DNA of 64,000 nucleotides from assembly GCF_044464525.1 (NCBI RefSeq), contig NZ_JBIQLE010000006.1:75760-139759 (forward strand). The letters are read 5' to 3'. The notes below the pieces were generated by a model that had not been told where the DNA came from, did no database searches, and saw only the letters and a list, made by a program, of their open reading frames with translations. Origin of the DNA: Pusillimonas sp044464525. GTDB lineage: Bacteria; Pseudomonadota; Gammaproteobacteria; Burkholderiales; Burkholderiaceae_B. How positions within the stretch are numbered: the stretch's first letter is position 1; each line of letters starts with the position of its first letter. Positions 55,919 through 64,000 of the stretch are shown one piece after another. The position numbers and the translations under genes are program-made.

Positions 55919-55941
55919 GGGGCCCGCCGTCCGGGGGCCCC
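55919..55941 (+). repeat. GC-rich hairpin between yajC and secD
   Basis: 7-bp stem ggggccc/gggcccc (55919-55925 with 55935-55941), followed 6 bp later by TTTTT. It could be a weak terminator or attenuator that lowers secD-secF relative to yajC. Confidence 0.45.
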
Positions 55942-55966
55942 CTCCCGTTTTTCATATTGACCGACG

Positions 55967-57835
55967 ATGAACCGTTATCCCCTTTGGAAATACCTCACCG
56001 TACTGGTGGCCCTGATCATCGGGCTGCTCTATACGCTTCCTAATTTTTTCGGCGAATCGCCGGCGGTGCAAATCGCGGGGGCCAAGGCTGCGGTCAAGAT
56101 CGACAACACCGTACTGGCAAGGGCTCAGCAAGTACTGGCCGAGCGCGGCATAGAATCGACCGGCGCCTACTACGAGCAAACCGGTCCGGTAGGTGCGGTG
56201 CGCATACGTTTTGCCACGCCCGACATTCAACTCCAGGCAAAAGACGCACTCGAAAAAGCGTTCAACCCCAACCCGGAGGACCCCGATTACACCATCGCCC
56301 TGAACCTGTTGTCGGCCTCGCCCAACTGGCTCACAGCAATCGGAGCCCGCCCCATGTACCTGGGGCTCGACCTTCGCGGCGGGGTTCATTTCCTGCTCGA
56401 GGTCGACATGCAAGGCGCCCTCACGGGCCGTTACGATTCCATCGCCAACGACGTGCGCAGCACATTGCGAGATGCGCGCATCGCGGTATCGGGCGTCGAG
56501 CGTAGCGATCATACCGTCGTGGCGCGCTTCGGCGATGCTCAAAGCCGCGACAACGCAGTCTCCGAGCTGCGTCGCACCATGCCTGACATGGTGTTCTCCA
56601 CCGGCGCCTCCGGCGACAGCTTTCTTCTGAGCGGCACGCTTACAGATTCGGCCATCTCTCAAGTACAAAACCACGCGCTGCGCCAGAACATCGTCACGTT
56701 GCACAACCGCATCAACGAACTGGGCGTGGCCGAGCCCGTCATCCAGCAACAGGGCGGCGATCGCATCATCGTCCAGTTGCCGGGCGTACAAGACGTAGCC
56801 AAGGCCAAGGAAATTCTCGGTCGCACGGCCACGCTTGAAATCCGCATGGTTGACGACTCTCCCTCGGCACAGGCGGCCTTGTCCGGCGGCAGTGTTCCGT
56901 TCGGGCTCGAGCGCTATACCGACGCCGATGGGCGGCCGCTGCTGCTGCGCCGGCAGGTCGTGCTAACGGGCGAAAACCTGCAGGACGCACAACCGGGCCG
57001 CGACCAGCAAACGCAACAACCGTCCGTCAACCTTACGCTTGACGCCAAGGGAGCGCGCATTTTCCGGGATGTCACGCGCGACAACATCGGCAAGCGCATG
57101 GCCATTTTGCTGTTCGAGAACAACAAGGGGCAGGTCGTTACCGCGCCGGTCATCCGCAGCGAAATTCCCGGCGGCCAAGTACAGATCAGCGGCAGCATGA
57201 ACGCCCAAGAGGCCGCCGATATCGCGCTGTTGCTGCGTGCCGGCTCGCTTGCCGCCCCCATGAGCATCATCGAAGAGCGCACCATCGGCCCCAGCTTGGG
57301 CGCCGACAACATCAAGATGGGCTTCAACTCCACGCTGTACGGGTTCTTGGCCATTGCAGTGTTCATCATCGCCTACTACCGCTTGTTCGGCATGTTCTCC
57401 ACCCTGGGCCTGGCCTTCAACGTGCTCTTGCTGCTGGCCGTGCTGTCCATGCTGCAAGCCACATTGACGCTGCCCGGCATCGCGGCCATCGCCCTGACCC
57501 TGGGCATGGCCATCGACGCCAACGTGCTCATCAATGAACGAATACGCGAAGAACTTCGCGCAGGGCTGCCGCCCCAGCAAGCCATCTACCAAGGCTTCGA
57601 ACGGGCCTGGGGCACCATCGTCGACTCCAACCTCACCACGCTCATTGTGGGCATTGCGCTTCTGGCGTTCGGAACGGGGCCCATACGGGGCTTTGCGGTC
57701 GTCCATTGCATCGGCATTCTCACCTCGATGTTCTCATCGGTGGTCGGGGTCCGAGCCCTGGCCAACCTTTGGTACGGCCGCCGCCGCAAGCTGCAAAGCA
57801 TTTCAATCGGCCAGATCTGGAAACCCAAAGACTGA
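55967..57835 (+). CDS. secD: Protein translocase subunit SecD
   Basis: Proton-driven membrane protein aiding late export. The 622-aa protein has a first TM helix (YLTVLVALIIGLLYTLP), the large periplasmic P1 region beginning LGLDLRGGVHFLLEVD (about 131-146), and five more TM helices in the C-terminal third with the conserved LGMAIDANVLINERIREEL (about 514-532). Followed 59 bp later by secF. Confidence 0.97.
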   Translation: MNRYPLWKYLTVLVALIIGLLYTLPNFFGESPAVQIAGAKAAVKIDNTVLARAQQVLAERGIESTGAYYEQTGPVGAVRIRFATPDIQLQAKDALEKAFNPNPEDPDYTIALNLLSASPNWLTAIGARPMYLGLDLRGGVHFLLEVDMQGALTGRYDSIANDVRSTLRDARIAVSGVERSDHTVVARFGDAQSRDNAVSELRRTMPDMVFSTGASGDSFLLSGTLTDSAISQVQNHALRQNIVTLHNRINELGVAEPVIQQQGGDRIIVQLPGVQDVAKAKEILGRTATLEIRMVDDSPSAQAALSGGSVPFGLERYTDADGRPLLLRRQVVLTGENLQDAQPGRDQQTQQPSVNLTLDAKGARIFRDVTRDNIGKRMAILLFENNKGQVVTAPVIRSEIPGGQVQISGSMNAQEAADIALLLRAGSLAAPMSIIEERTIGPSLGADNIKMGFNSTLYGFLAIAVFIIAYYRLFGMFSTLGLAFNVLLLLAVLSMLQATLTLPGIAAIALTLGMAIDANVLINERIREELRAGLPPQQAIYQGFERAWGTIVDSNLTTLIVGIALLAFGTGPIRGFAVVHCIGILTSMFSSVVGVRALANLWYGRRRKLQSISIGQIWKPKD

Positions 57836-57894
57836 TGCTTCATGCCGGAACGCCCCGCGTTCCGGCATGCGTTTAACACAGGTACGAAACCACC

Positions 57895-58830
57895 ATGGAA
57901 TTTTTCCGCATCCGCCGCACCATCCCGTTCATGCGCCACGCGCTGGTGCTGAACCTGATCAGCCTGATTACATTTGCGCTGGCGGTCTTCTTCATCGCCT
58001 CTCGCGGCTTTCATCTGTCCATCGAGTTCACCGGGGGCACCGTGATGGAGGTGCATTATTCCCAGGGAGCCCAAATCGAGAAAGTGCGCGATGCAGTCTC
58101 GTCGCTGGGCTACAGCGACTTCCAGGTACAGAACTTCGGCACGTCGCAAGACGTCATGATCCGCCTGCCCGTGCGTCAAGACGTGGGGTCTGCCGCCCAA
58201 AGCGAAACGGTACTGGAAGCCCTTAGAGCTCAGGCGTCCGATGTCGAACTTCGCCGCGTCGAATTTGTTGGCCCGCAGGTGGGGCAAGAGCTTGTCACCA
58301 ACGGCCTGCTGGCATTGCTGTTTGTGGTCGTCGGCATCATGATCTACCTGGGCGTCCGCTTCGAATGGAAATTCGCAGTGGCGGGCGTGATTGCCAACCT
58401 GCACGACGTCGTCATCATCCTGGGCTTCTTCGCTTTCTTCCAATGGGAGTTCTCACTGGCCGTGCTGGCGGGGGTGCTGGCCGTGCTGGGCTACTCGGTC
58501 AACGAATCCGTGGTCATCATGGACCGCATCCGAGAAAATTTCCGTAAGCAGCGCACCTCCTCGGTAAAGGAAGTCATCAACAGCGCCATCACTCAAACAA
58601 TCTCTCGCACCATCATCACTCACGGTTCTACCCAAATGATGGTGCTTTCCATGTTTTTCTTTGGCGGCCCCACTCTGCACAACTTCTCGCTGGCGCTGAC
58701 CATCGGCATCTGGTTCGGCATCTACTCATCGGTTTTTGTGGCGGCAGCCATTGCCATGTGGCTGGGTGTCAAACGCGAAGACATGGTCAAGCCAGTCAAA
58801 AAAGACGACCCGGCCGCCGAGATCATGTAG
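57895..58830 (+). CDS. secF: Protein translocase subunit SecF
   Basis: Partner of SecD. The 311-aa protein has a first TM (ALVLNLISLITFALAVFFIA), the conserved SIEFTGGTVMEVHY (about 42-55), and the TM4-TM5 motif LGYSVNESVVIMDRIREN (about 197-214). Last gene of queA-tgt-yajC-secD-secF, ending in a strong bidirectional terminator. Confidence 0.97.
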   Translation: MEFFRIRRTIPFMRHALVLNLISLITFALAVFFIASRGFHLSIEFTGGTVMEVHYSQGAQIEKVRDAVSSLGYSDFQVQNFGTSQDVMIRLPVRQDVGSAAQSETVLEALRAQASDVELRRVEFVGPQVGQELVTNGLLALLFVVVGIMIYLGVRFEWKFAVAGVIANLHDVVIILGFFAFFQWEFSLAVLAGVLAVLGYSVNESVVIMDRIRENFRKQRTSSVKEVINSAITQTISRTIITHGSTQMMVLSMFFFGGPTLHNFSLALTIGIWFGIYSSVFVAAAIAMWLGVKREDMVKPVKKDDPAAEIM

Positions 58831-58865
58831 CCGGCGCGTACCGCAGGTAGCGGACGACATCACCG

Positions 58866-58907
58866 CAACAAAAAAGGCCTCTTCTTCGGAAGAGGCCTTT
58901 TTTGTTG
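58866..58907. terminator. Bidirectional terminator after secF
   Basis: A 19-bp perfect stem including the flanking A and T tracts encloses a UUCG tetraloop (58885-58888) closed by C-G. It can stop transcription on both strands and isolates secF from the next operon. Confidence 0.95.
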
Positions 58908-58920
58908 CAGCGCCATATAC

Positions 58921-58981
58921 CCAAATGGAATAACCAAATTTCCTTATATTCGTTTGGTATCTATGGACGCCTCTATAGAAT
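58921..58981 (+). promoter_or_regulatory. Promoter and AT-rich control region of the AhpD-ABC operon
   Basis: A plausible sigma-70 promoter is TTGGTA (58954-58959), 16 bp, TAGAAT (58976-58981). Just upstream the AT-rich stretch 58926-58951 has GGAATA and TATTC half-sites in opposite orientation, as LysR/CysB-type sites often do. The assignment to a named regulator is speculative. Confidence 0.45.
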
Positions 58982-59049
58982 AAATTGAAATAAGGAGCCG
59001 CCCGAAATTTCCTGCTGCGGCCCTTCCAATTCTTTTTTGTTGAAGACTA

Positions 59050-59592
59050 ATGAGCCGACTCACTATACAAACCATAGAAACCGCCGCCGACGAAGCCAAA
59101 GAGCGCCTAAGCAACGCCAAGAAGGCCAACGGCTTCCTTCCGAACCTTCTGGGTGTACTGGCAAACGCGCCCACCGCGCTGGAAACCTATCAAACCGTGG
59201 GCGCCATCAACGCTCGCACCTCGCTCAGCGGCGAAGAGCGCGAAGTCGTGCAGATTACCGCCGCCCGGCGCAATGAATGCGGTTTTTGCGTAGCAGGCCA
59301 CACCGCCCTGGCCCGCAAGAAACTGGCCATGCCCGAAGACATCATCGAAGGCCTGCGCGAGACAAAAGCTCTTGGCGACCCCAAGCTCAATGCCTTGGCC
59401 GTGTTCACCCTGGCCGTCATGGAGAGCCGCGGGCAGGTCGGCGACGACGACCTCAAGGCCTTCTTCGCCGCCGGCTACAACCAGCAAGCCGCGCTCGAAG
59501 TCGTGCTGGGCGTCAGTCTGGCCACCTTGTGCAACTACGCCAACAACCTGGCCCAGACACCGATCAATCCTGAACTACAGCCTTTCGCCTGA
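59050..59592 (+). CDS. AhpD-like/carboxymuconolactone decarboxylase-family protein
   Basis: 180-aa protein of the AhpD/CMD superfamily. The redox motif ECGFCVAGH puts Cys77 and Cys80 with His84, as in alkylhydroperoxidase D, which uses the pair to reduce peroxides or relay electrons. It starts a five-gene plus-strand unit; the next gene, an acyl-CoA-dehydrogenase-fold protein, begins 21 bp later. A role in detoxifying a peroxide made by that flavoprotein is possible but not shown. Confidence 0.85.
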   Translation: MSRLTIQTIETAADEAKERLSNAKKANGFLPNLLGVLANAPTALETYQTVGAINARTSLSGEEREVVQITAARRNECGFCVAGHTALARKKLAMPEDIIEGLRETKALGDPKLNALAVFTLAVMESRGQVGDDDLKAFFAAGYNQQAALEVVLGVSLATLCNYANNLAQTPINPELQPFA

Positions 59593-59613
59593 GATCCAGA
59601 ACGAGGAACAGCA

Positions 59614-60762
59614 GTGTCCCAGACTCAAGCCGCCTTCCTGGCGCCCATCGCCCAACTGATAGAAACCGAGCTCGCTCCGCAGGTACAGGCCATCGACCGC
59701 GAGGGCCTGTACCCTGCGCAGTTCATGCATAAGCTGGGCGCTTTAGGCGGCTTTGCGGCAGCCCTGCCGGCCCAAGGCAGCGGCAACGGACAAGGGCTGG
59801 CGGCTCAAATCGAGGTTACAGCCCGGGTGGCCGAACACTGCGGCTCCACAGCGTTTCTGGTCTGGTGCCAATCCAGTTGCGCCTGGTATTTGCATAACTC
59901 CGACAACTCTGCGGTGCGCGAGCGCTATCTGGACGACGTGGCTCAAGGCCGCTTGCTGGCGGGCACGGGAATGTCCAATGCCGTCAAGCACTTGGCCGGC
60001 ATTGAAAAAATCCATCTGCGCGCCCGCCGAGAAGGTGACAGCTACGTCGTCAACGGCTCGCTGCCCTGGGTGTCAAACGTCGGCAAAGGCCACTTGGCCA
60101 TCGTCGCGGCCGCTGTCGAGGACGAAGGCTACATCATGTTTGCCGTTCCCAGCAGCGCGGCCGGCTTCCAATCGCGCCCCTGCCTGGAGTTCTCGGGCCT
60201 GGAAGGTACCCAGACGCTCAATCTGCGCTTCCAGAACGTGACAATTCCGTCCGACGACGTACTGGCCCACCCCGGCCAGTTCAAGCAATACATCAGTCGT
60301 ATCAAGCCGGGTTTCGTATTGGGACAAATCGGCATGGGCATGGGCATCGTGCGGGCTTGCGCCGCCATTGCACGCGACAGCAATGCCAGCGTCGGCCATG
60401 TGAACGTATTTCTGGACGACCAGGAAGCAGACCTGACCGCCCAACTTGCCGCCTTGGAAACGCAAGTCGCCAAACTGGCGCTCATCGCTCAAGCCGGTAC
60501 GACCGACATGCTGCCGATCTTGAAGGCGCGCGCCGCCATCAGCGAACTGACCCTCAAAGCCGCCAACTCGGCAGTTCTTCATGCAGGCGCCAAAGGTTAT
60601 CTGATGATCCATCCCGCCCAACGCCGTTTGCGGGAAGCCGTCTTCGTGGCCATTGTCACCCCGGCACTTAAGCATCTGCGCAAGGAAATTTACGCGCTCG
60701 AGAAAGCGGCCCATACAGCTCATGCCGAATCCACATCTTCCGTGGACACGGCAGCCGCTTAG
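59614..60762 (+). CDS. Acyl-CoA dehydrogenase-fold flavoprotein lacking the usual catalytic Glu
   Basis: 382-aa protein, GTG start, with the acyl-CoA dehydrogenase layout: helical N-terminal domain, a middle beta domain (AGTGMSNAVKHLAG, VNGSLPWVSN, GYIMFAVPSSAAGF) and a helical C-terminal domain (GQIGMGMGIVRACAAIARDS). Where dehydrogenases carry the catalytic base in YEGT, this one reads IVTPALKHLRK (Thr349-Pro350). That resembles fold relatives acting as flavin-dependent monooxygenases (SfnB/DszC type). Its substrate is probably what the adjacent transporter imports. Confidence 0.8.
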   Translation: MSQTQAAFLAPIAQLIETELAPQVQAIDREGLYPAQFMHKLGALGGFAAALPAQGSGNGQGLAAQIEVTARVAEHCGSTAFLVWCQSSCAWYLHNSDNSAVRERYLDDVAQGRLLAGTGMSNAVKHLAGIEKIHLRARREGDSYVVNGSLPWVSNVGKGHLAIVAAAVEDEGYIMFAVPSSAAGFQSRPCLEFSGLEGTQTLNLRFQNVTIPSDDVLAHPGQFKQYISRIKPGFVLGQIGMGMGIVRACAAIARDSNASVGHVNVFLDDQEADLTAQLAALETQVAKLALIAQAGTTDMLPILKARAAISELTLKAANSAVLHAGAKGYLMIHPAQRRLREAVFVAIVTPALKHLRKEIYALEKAAHTAHAESTSSVDTAAA

Positions 60763-60792
60763 CGCCGAACACAATTCGAGGCATACGCAATC

Positions 60793-61608
60793 ATGGCTAT
60801 TTCGTTCAAGCAAGCGCCCACCGTGCTCGAGGCGCAATCCATCGAGCTAAGCTACAAGCGCGCCAACAACCAGCCCAACACTGTGTTGCGCAATTTCTCA
60901 CTGAAGGTCGCACAAGGCGAAATCGTCGCCGTACTTGGGCCCAGCGGAGTCGGAAAATCGTCTTTGCTGCGCGTCCTGGCGGGCCTGCAGCAAGCCCAGC
61001 AAGGCACAGTCCACGTGCACGGCGAGCGCTTGCGCGGAGCTCATCCGCGTCTCAGCTTTGTGTTTCAGGATGCCAGCCTGCTTCCGTGGCTCAATCTGGC
61101 CGAAAACGTAGGCTTCGGCCTTGATTTCAAGCATCAGCCGCAGATCAGCAAGGCCGAGAAAAAATCCCGTGTCGCCGCAGCCATAGCCGATGTCGACCTG
61201 AACGATGCAATAGAACGCTATCCAGCCGAGCTTTCCGGCGGCATGGCCCAACGCACGGCATTGGCTCGCAGTTTGGCGCGCCAGCCCGAAATCCTGCTGC
61301 TGGATGAGCCATTCAGCGCCTTGGACGAGATCACGCGGGGCGATATGCAAACCCTGCTGCTGCGCATCACCAAAAAATACCAGACCGCCGCCGTGCTGGT
61401 GACCCACGACATCGACGAGGCCCTGACAGTCGCCGACCGTATCGTGCTCATCGGCGGCAAGCCGGGCGAGTTGATCGGGCAATGGCAGATTCCGGGCAAC
61501 CATCCGCGCGACACCGTCGGCGCCGAAATCACCTCCATCCGGCTTCAGATCATGCAATTGCTGCGCGATTCGCGCGGAATCTCCGAACCGCAAAAACTCG
61601 CCGCCTGA
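60793..61608 (+). CDS. NitT/TauT-type ABC transporter ATP-binding protein
   Basis: 271-aa ATPase of the nitrate/sulfonate/taurine importer class. Walker A is GPSGVGKSSLLRVLAG (about 54-69), the Q-loop is VFQDASLLPWLNLAENV (typical of SsuB/TauB), signature LSGGMAQRTALARSLA, Walker B LLLDEPFSALDE and H-loop VTHDIDEAL. It follows the flavoprotein by 30 bp and precedes the binding-protein gene by 47 bp. Confidence 0.92.
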   Translation: MAISFKQAPTVLEAQSIELSYKRANNQPNTVLRNFSLKVAQGEIVAVLGPSGVGKSSLLRVLAGLQQAQQGTVHVHGERLRGAHPRLSFVFQDASLLPWLNLAENVGFGLDFKHQPQISKAEKKSRVAAAIADVDLNDAIERYPAELSGGMAQRTALARSLARQPEILLLDEPFSALDEITRGDMQTLLLRITKKYQTAAVLVTHDIDEALTVADRIVLIGGKPGELIGQWQIPGNHPRDTVGAEITSIRLQIMQLLRDSRGISEPQKLAA

Positions 61609-61655
61609 TACATCCGGCCGCAAACACCCAAGAAAACATATTCCAGGAACATTCC

Positions 61656-62849
61656 GTGACTCAATCCGCTGACACCACTCTTGCTCGCCGCCGCCAGTTT
61701 CTCAAGCTGTCCTCTATGTTTACCGCAGCCGGCGCCCTGCCCCTGCTGCAAATGCAGAACGTGGCGCGCGCGGCGGAGCCTGATGCGCCCCTGCGTATCG
61801 GCTATCTGCCCATCACCGACTCCACGCCCCTGCTGGTCGCCCACCACAACAATCTTTTCCAGGATCAGGGCCTGCAGGTTGAAAAGCCACGCATGTTCCG
61901 CAGCTGGGCGCAGATCGTCGAAGCGTTCCTGGCCGGACAAGTCAACGCGGTCCACTTGCTTTCGCCAATGACCGTCTGGGCGCGCTATGGCAGTCAGTCG
62001 AAGGCCAAGGTCGTGGCATGGAACCATATGTCCGGCTCGGGTTTGACGGTACAAAACGACGTCGACAGCCTGGAAGACCTGGGCGGCACGACAGTGGCCA
62101 TTCCCTTCTGGTATTCGCTGCACAACGTAGTGCTGCAACACCTGCTGCGCAGCAAGGGGCTCGAGTCCATCAGCGACGGCGAGCCCACCAAACAGCAGGT
62201 GAAGCTAGTGGTGATGGCGCCCTCCGACATGGTGCCCGCCCTGGCCAACAAGCAGATCTCCGGCTATATCGTGGCCGAGCCCTTCAACGCATCCGCCGAG
62301 GTGCTCAAGATCGGCAAGATCTTGCGCTTCACCGGCGACGTCTGGAAGGACCACGCCTGCTGTGTGGTGCTGATGCACGAGCAAGACCTTCAACAGCGCC
62401 CCGAGTGGACCCAGAAGGTCGTCAACGGCATCGTTCAGGCCCAGGCCTGGATTCAGGACAACCGTGAAGAAACCGCTCGCATCCTGTCCAAGGAAAACCC
62501 GCAGCGCTACACGCCGCACTCTTACGAGGCGCTGGCCCAGGTGCTGCAACCCGAGTTGCTCAACACTCAGCTGTATGAATCCAATGGCGCCATCGTCAAT
62601 ACCGACTGGAACGAAAAGCGCATCGATTTCCAGCCCTATCCTTTCCCCAGCTACACCGAGGAACTGATCGTGAAGCTGAAGGAAACGCTGGTACTGGGCC
62701 GCAACGAATTCCTGGCCGAGCTCGACCCCTCTTTCGTGTCCAAAGACCTGGTCGACGACAGTTTCGTGCGCAAAGCCATCGAGCAAATCGGGGGCCCTGC
62801 CACGTTCGGCCTCGAGTCATTCGATCGTGAAGAGATCATCACCACATAA
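61656..62849 (+). CDS. NitT/TauT-type substrate-binding protein with Tat signal
   Basis: 397-aa periplasmic binding protein. The start is a GTG with AGGAA upstream. It gives an N-terminus with a twin-arginine motif, RRRQFLKLSS, a hydrophobic stretch (MFTAAGALPLLQM) and cleavage near NVARAAEP, so it is probably exported folded by Tat. The mature part begins LRIGYLPITDSTPLLVAHHNNLF, the NrtA/CmpA/SsuA pattern, and contains VHLLSPMTVWARYGS and GYIVAEPFNASAEV. The ligand is unknown. Confidence 0.88.
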   Translation: MTQSADTTLARRRQFLKLSSMFTAAGALPLLQMQNVARAAEPDAPLRIGYLPITDSTPLLVAHHNNLFQDQGLQVEKPRMFRSWAQIVEAFLAGQVNAVHLLSPMTVWARYGSQSKAKVVAWNHMSGSGLTVQNDVDSLEDLGGTTVAIPFWYSLHNVVLQHLLRSKGLESISDGEPTKQQVKLVVMAPSDMVPALANKQISGYIVAEPFNASAEVLKIGKILRFTGDVWKDHACCVVLMHEQDLQQRPEWTQKVVNGIVQAQAWIQDNREETARILSKENPQRYTPHSYEALAQVLQPELLNTQLYESNGAIVNTDWNEKRIDFQPYPFPSYTEELIVKLKETLVLGRNEFLAELDPSFVSKDLVDDSFVRKAIEQIGGPATFGLESFDREEIITT

Positions 62850-62855
62850 GCCCGG

Positions 62856-62876
62856 CGGCGCGACGCGTTCGCGCCG
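62856..62876 (+). repeat. Hairpin after the second binding-protein gene
   Basis: 8-bp perfect stem (62856-62863 with 62869-62876) and a 5-nt loop without a T tract, 6 bp after the binding-protein stop. Its position matches the hairpin of the benzoate transporter at 25393-25427. Confidence 0.6.
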
Positions 62877-62897
62877 TTCTGTCGTTCCCACACCTAT

Positions 62898-63680
62898 ATG
62901 ATTCAAAGTCTGAAAACCCGCAACGCCTCAACGTGGACCTATGGCATCGCAGGCCTGGCGGCCCTGGTTGCCTTGTGGTGGCTGGGCGTCTATCTGCTGC
63001 AAGGGGGCATACCCCTTGCGTCTTCGCTGCGTCCGGGTCCGGCCTTTGTCAGCTTGTTCGAGCTGATCAGCCAGAACCAGCTGACATCCCATACGCTGGT
63101 AAGCCTTAAGCGAGTAGCTGTCGGGCTGAGTCTTGCCCTGTTGCTGGGCATACCCATCGGGCTCGCCATCGGCTCGTCTCGACTGCTCGAAAAAAGCACC
63201 AGCAGCGCGTTCCAGTTCTTGCGCATGATTTCGCCGCTGTCATGGATGCCCATCGCGGTGATGGTGTTCGGTATCGGCGATGCGCCCATCTACTTCCTGC
63301 TGACCTTCGCCGCGGTATGGCCGATTATTCTTAATACGGCAGCGGGGGTGAAGCAGTTGAATCCGAAGTGGCTGCTACTTGCGAAGAGCCTTAGTGCGAC
63401 GCGCGCAGAAGTGCTGTTCCGCATCGTCATCCCGGGCATTCTGGGTCATATCCTTACCGGTGTGCGACTGGCGATCGGGATCATCTGGATCATCCTCGTA
63501 CCTTGCGAGATGCTGGGTGTCAGTTCGGGCCTGGGCTATTTTATTCTCGATACGCGTGATCGCCTGGCTTATTCAGAGCTGATGGCTGTGATTGTGCTGA
63601 TCGGTGCGTTGGGCTTCATGCTTGATATCCTGGCACAGAAGCTTTATCAGCGCTGGACGCATAGTACTTCGAGCGATTAG
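62898..63680 (+). CDS. NitT/TauT-type ABC transporter permease
   Basis: 260-aa inner-membrane permease with about six TM helices. The EAA-type coupling loop reads NTAAGVKQLNPKWLLLAKSLSATRAEVLFRIVIPG (about 152-186), and SLKRVAVGLSLALLLGIPIGLAIG is the typical start of the permease domain. It ends the five-gene unit; no further gene follows within the window. Confidence 0.92.
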   Translation: MIQSLKTRNASTWTYGIAGLAALVALWWLGVYLLQGGIPLASSLRPGPAFVSLFELISQNQLTSHTLVSLKRVAVGLSLALLLGIPIGLAIGSSRLLEKSTSSAFQFLRMISPLSWMPIAVMVFGIGDAPIYFLLTFAAVWPIILNTAAGVKQLNPKWLLLAKSLSATRAEVLFRIVIPGILGHILTGVRLAIGIIWIILVPCEMLGVSSGLGYFILDTRDRLAYSELMAVIVLIGALGFMLDILAQKLYQRWTHSTSSD

Positions 63681-63729
63681 TTATTTCTTGCAATTGAGGC
63701 GTCTGCACAGGTAGATGCAGCCTCCGTTT

Positions 63730-64000
63730 GAGTCCTTCAGCGCGCTGTGGGGTGAGGCAATTTAGTTTGAGTTCTTGAGCGCCGCTGTGGCCGAGGCATA
63801 TTTAGCCGGGCGGTCGGGCGGTTTGCGGCAGCGCCCTCCAACGCCCGGCTAAATATGCCTCGGCCACAACAGCTTAGGATATCGCAAGGCGGTAGATCTC
63901 AAGGCGAGCGTCAGCGAAGCGTTGCTCTACAGCCCACCCAACCCTAAGCCTTCTGGTCGTGGAGCCTGGGCCCCGGGCGTTGGAGGGCGCTGCCGCAAAC
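63730..64000. repeat. Direct and overlapping inverted repeats at the window end
   Basis: The 320 bp after the permease hold no gene. A degenerate direct repeat of about 36 bp (63730-63765 and about 63770-63805) is followed by a perfect 26-bp inverted pair (63787-63812 with 63842-63867). Bases 63821-63848 are also perfectly complementary to 63973-64000. The two foldings share 63842-63848 and so exclude each other. The second arm may continue past the window. No T tract of terminator quality is seen. Confidence 0.8.

Overview
The window looks like chromosomal DNA of a GC-rich betaproteobacterium. Gene content and order (box benzoate cluster, tkt-gap-pgk-...-fba-purC-purE-purK, queA-tgt-yajC-secD-secF, a tandem UvrA) best fit an Alcaligenaceae-type organism (Bordetella/Achromobacter/Pusillimonas group). 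That placement is inference from the proteins, not a database match. No rRNA, tRNA, CRISPR array, transposase or phage gene was recognised.

Layout. 1-4338: 3' part of a tandem (double) UvrA. 4339-4712: non-coding, dominated by a nested 221-bp palindrome. 4713-8502: tcdA, a ChaC-type gamma-glutamylcyclotransferase, pdxH, a flavin reductase and purU. 8495-10756: a LysR regulator divergent from gcdH (glutaryl-CoA dehydrogenase), ending in a strong terminator. 10803-13271: a vWA-domain lipoprotein and a LuxR-type regulator.

13357-28810 is a complete aerobic benzoyl-CoA ('box') island. boxC-boxB-boxA-maoC and the regulator boxR lie on the minus strand. A plus-strand operon carries a DUF4863/PnbB-like protein, boxD, the benzoate-CoA ligase gene bclA, an alpha/beta hydrolase and a five-gene Liv-type ABC transporter. 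Transporter and ligase bring in and activate benzoate; BoxAB epoxidises benzoyl-CoA; BoxC opens the ring with loss of formate; BoxD oxidises the semialdehyde. TGCA repeats spaced by about 10 bp sit at both promoter regions flanking boxR and are the likely BoxR operators.

28816-38833 (minus strand) is a central-metabolism block: tkt, gap, pgk, mog, fba, purC, purE, purK, tsaC/sua5. A mog gene stands between pgk and fba, where related bacteria often carry pyk. 39095-47127 holds rsmE, an orphan barstar, a patatin, maeB, a degenerate FAD-oxidase-like protein, an aminotransferase and a lytic transglycosylase. 47238-54308 holds ubiD, a YqjD/YqjE/YqjK-like trio, a periplasmic protein, upp, dacB and queA, leading into tgt, yajC, secD and secF (to 58830).

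58954-63680 is a separate five-gene unit behind its own promoter: an AhpD-like protein, an acyl-CoA-dehydrogenase-fold protein lacking the usual catalytic Glu, and a NitT/TauT-type ABC transporter with a Tat-type binding protein. Its substrate is unknown and it is the best candidate here for an undescribed system. 63681-64000 is non-coding, with degenerate direct repeats and overlapping long inverted repeats cut by the window end.
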